From contig CP070790.1 of assembly GCA_020346805.1 (NCBI GenBank), positions 99,255 to 105,339 on the forward strand: a stretch of DNA of 6,085 nt, in the 5' to 3' direction. Shown in pieces: positions 5,712-6,085 of this stretch. Below the pieces are notes generated by a model. The model had not been told where the DNA came from. It ran no database searches and worked only from the letters and a program-made list of their open reading frames with translations. Source of the DNA: Planctomycetota bacterium (lineage in GTDB: Bacteria > Planctomycetota > Phycisphaerae > UBA1845 > PWPN01). A program made the position numbers and the translations under genes. The first letter of the stretch is position 1. Each line of letters opens with the position of its first letter.

Positions 5712-6085
5712 TTGTCGTTACCATCAACCAACAATCACATAAACAACGGCATTTCACCATCCTGGCGCTTCGGCGTGGCAGATTTCTTGTGGCTGATCGT
5801 GCTGATGTTAATCGGTGGATTACTATGGCTGCCGGGCCTGGGGAGACGGGGCCTGTGGACCTCCGGCGAAGCACGTGCCGCCCAGGTCGCCCGACGCATG
5901 GTCGCCCACGACGACTTCGTCACCATGCGGCTGCAGATGAATATGCCTTATCTGACCGTTGTCGGCGACGAAGGCCAAGACGCCCTCACCTACGATCCCA
6001 AGGGAAAAACCGTCGTCTACGAACACCAATGGCGGCAAGCCGTTTTCCAGAACATCAGCACCGGACCGCTGCGCCCCGAAATCCC
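5712..6085 (+). CDS. GT39/ArnT-like membrane glycosyltransferase, N-terminal part (cut by window edge)
   Basis: An open frame starts at TTG 5712 and continues past the last base, giving 124 visible residues. Residues 1-20 are a polar, probably cytoplasmic tail. Residues 22-41 (VADFLWLIVLMLIGGLLWLP) form the first membrane helix. LGRRGLWTSGEARAAQVARR (43-62) follows, matching in layout the conserved first periplasmic loop of ArnT/PMT-type enzymes (LWxxDEARYAxxAREM). These transfer a sugar from a polyprenyl-phosphate carrier to lipid, protein or glycan outside the membrane. Here the usual Asp-Glu pair reads Gly52-Glu53. The segment after RLQ (73-75) diverges from the usual short 'NG..Y..KPPL' stretch and seems to be a longer hydrophilic loop. 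The true acceptor and donor are unknown. The family call rests on this short N-terminal part. Confidence 0.7.
   Translation, partial: MSLPSTNNHINNGISPSWRFGVADFLWLIVLMLIGGLLWLPGLGRRGLWTSGEARAAQVARRMVAHDDFVTMRLQMNMPYLTVVGDEGQDALTYDPKGKTVVYEHQWRQAVFQNISTGPLRPEI

Noticed and set aside
5823..6038. Minus-strand 71-codon frame at the right edge
   Set aside because: It is antisense to the GT39-like frame, which has a strong ribosome site, a membrane helix and a family motif.

Overview
The window carries three complete protein genes, one gene running off the right edge, and one decayed gene fragment. Medium-GC coding sequence, a secreted TIM-barrel glycosidase-like protein, an XylE/GLUT-type sugar porter, a remnant of a 'QLFVDD...KPWEG...YYR' type carbohydrate-active protein and a GT39/ArnT-like membrane glycosyltransferase together suggest a heterotrophic, polysaccharide-using bacterium. 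Planctomycetota, or more broadly the PVC group, is the best guess. This is inferred from recalled protein style only; no rRNA or other marker is present.

Layout: positions 1-321 are AT-rich and gene-free, with several short inverted repeats. On the minus strand lie a sirtuin (1876-2628) and, downstream of it, a sugar porter of the major facilitator superfamily (322-1779). The 96-nt gap between them holds a good minus-strand intrinsic terminator, a candidate promoter upstream of it and an alternative overlapping hairpin. That arrangement could be a simple gene-end terminator or an attenuator controlling the porter. A divergent intergenic region (2629-2906) separates the sirtuin from a large plus-strand gene (2907-5192). 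That gene encodes a probably exported 761-residue protein with an N-terminal beta domain, a glycosidase-like TIM barrel with an embedded small domain, and a C-terminal beta domain.

Right of it, 5193-5306 holds no gene. Positions 5307-5634 hold a truncated, stop-interrupted remnant of a second carbohydrate-active protein. From 5712 a gene with a TTG start and a strong AAGGAG ribosome site encodes the N-terminus of a GT39/ArnT-like membrane glycosyltransferase, cut by the window edge.

How the genes fit together: the glycosidase-like protein could act on glycans outside the cytoplasm, the porter could import released monosaccharides with protons, and the sirtuin could adjust central metabolism by NAD-dependent lysine deacylation. 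The divergent layout does not prove co-regulation. I found no CRISPR array, tRNA, rRNA, insertion sequence or defence system. The most unusual items are the uncharacterised TIM-barrel protein with its insertion, the possible attenuator before the porter, and the decayed gene.
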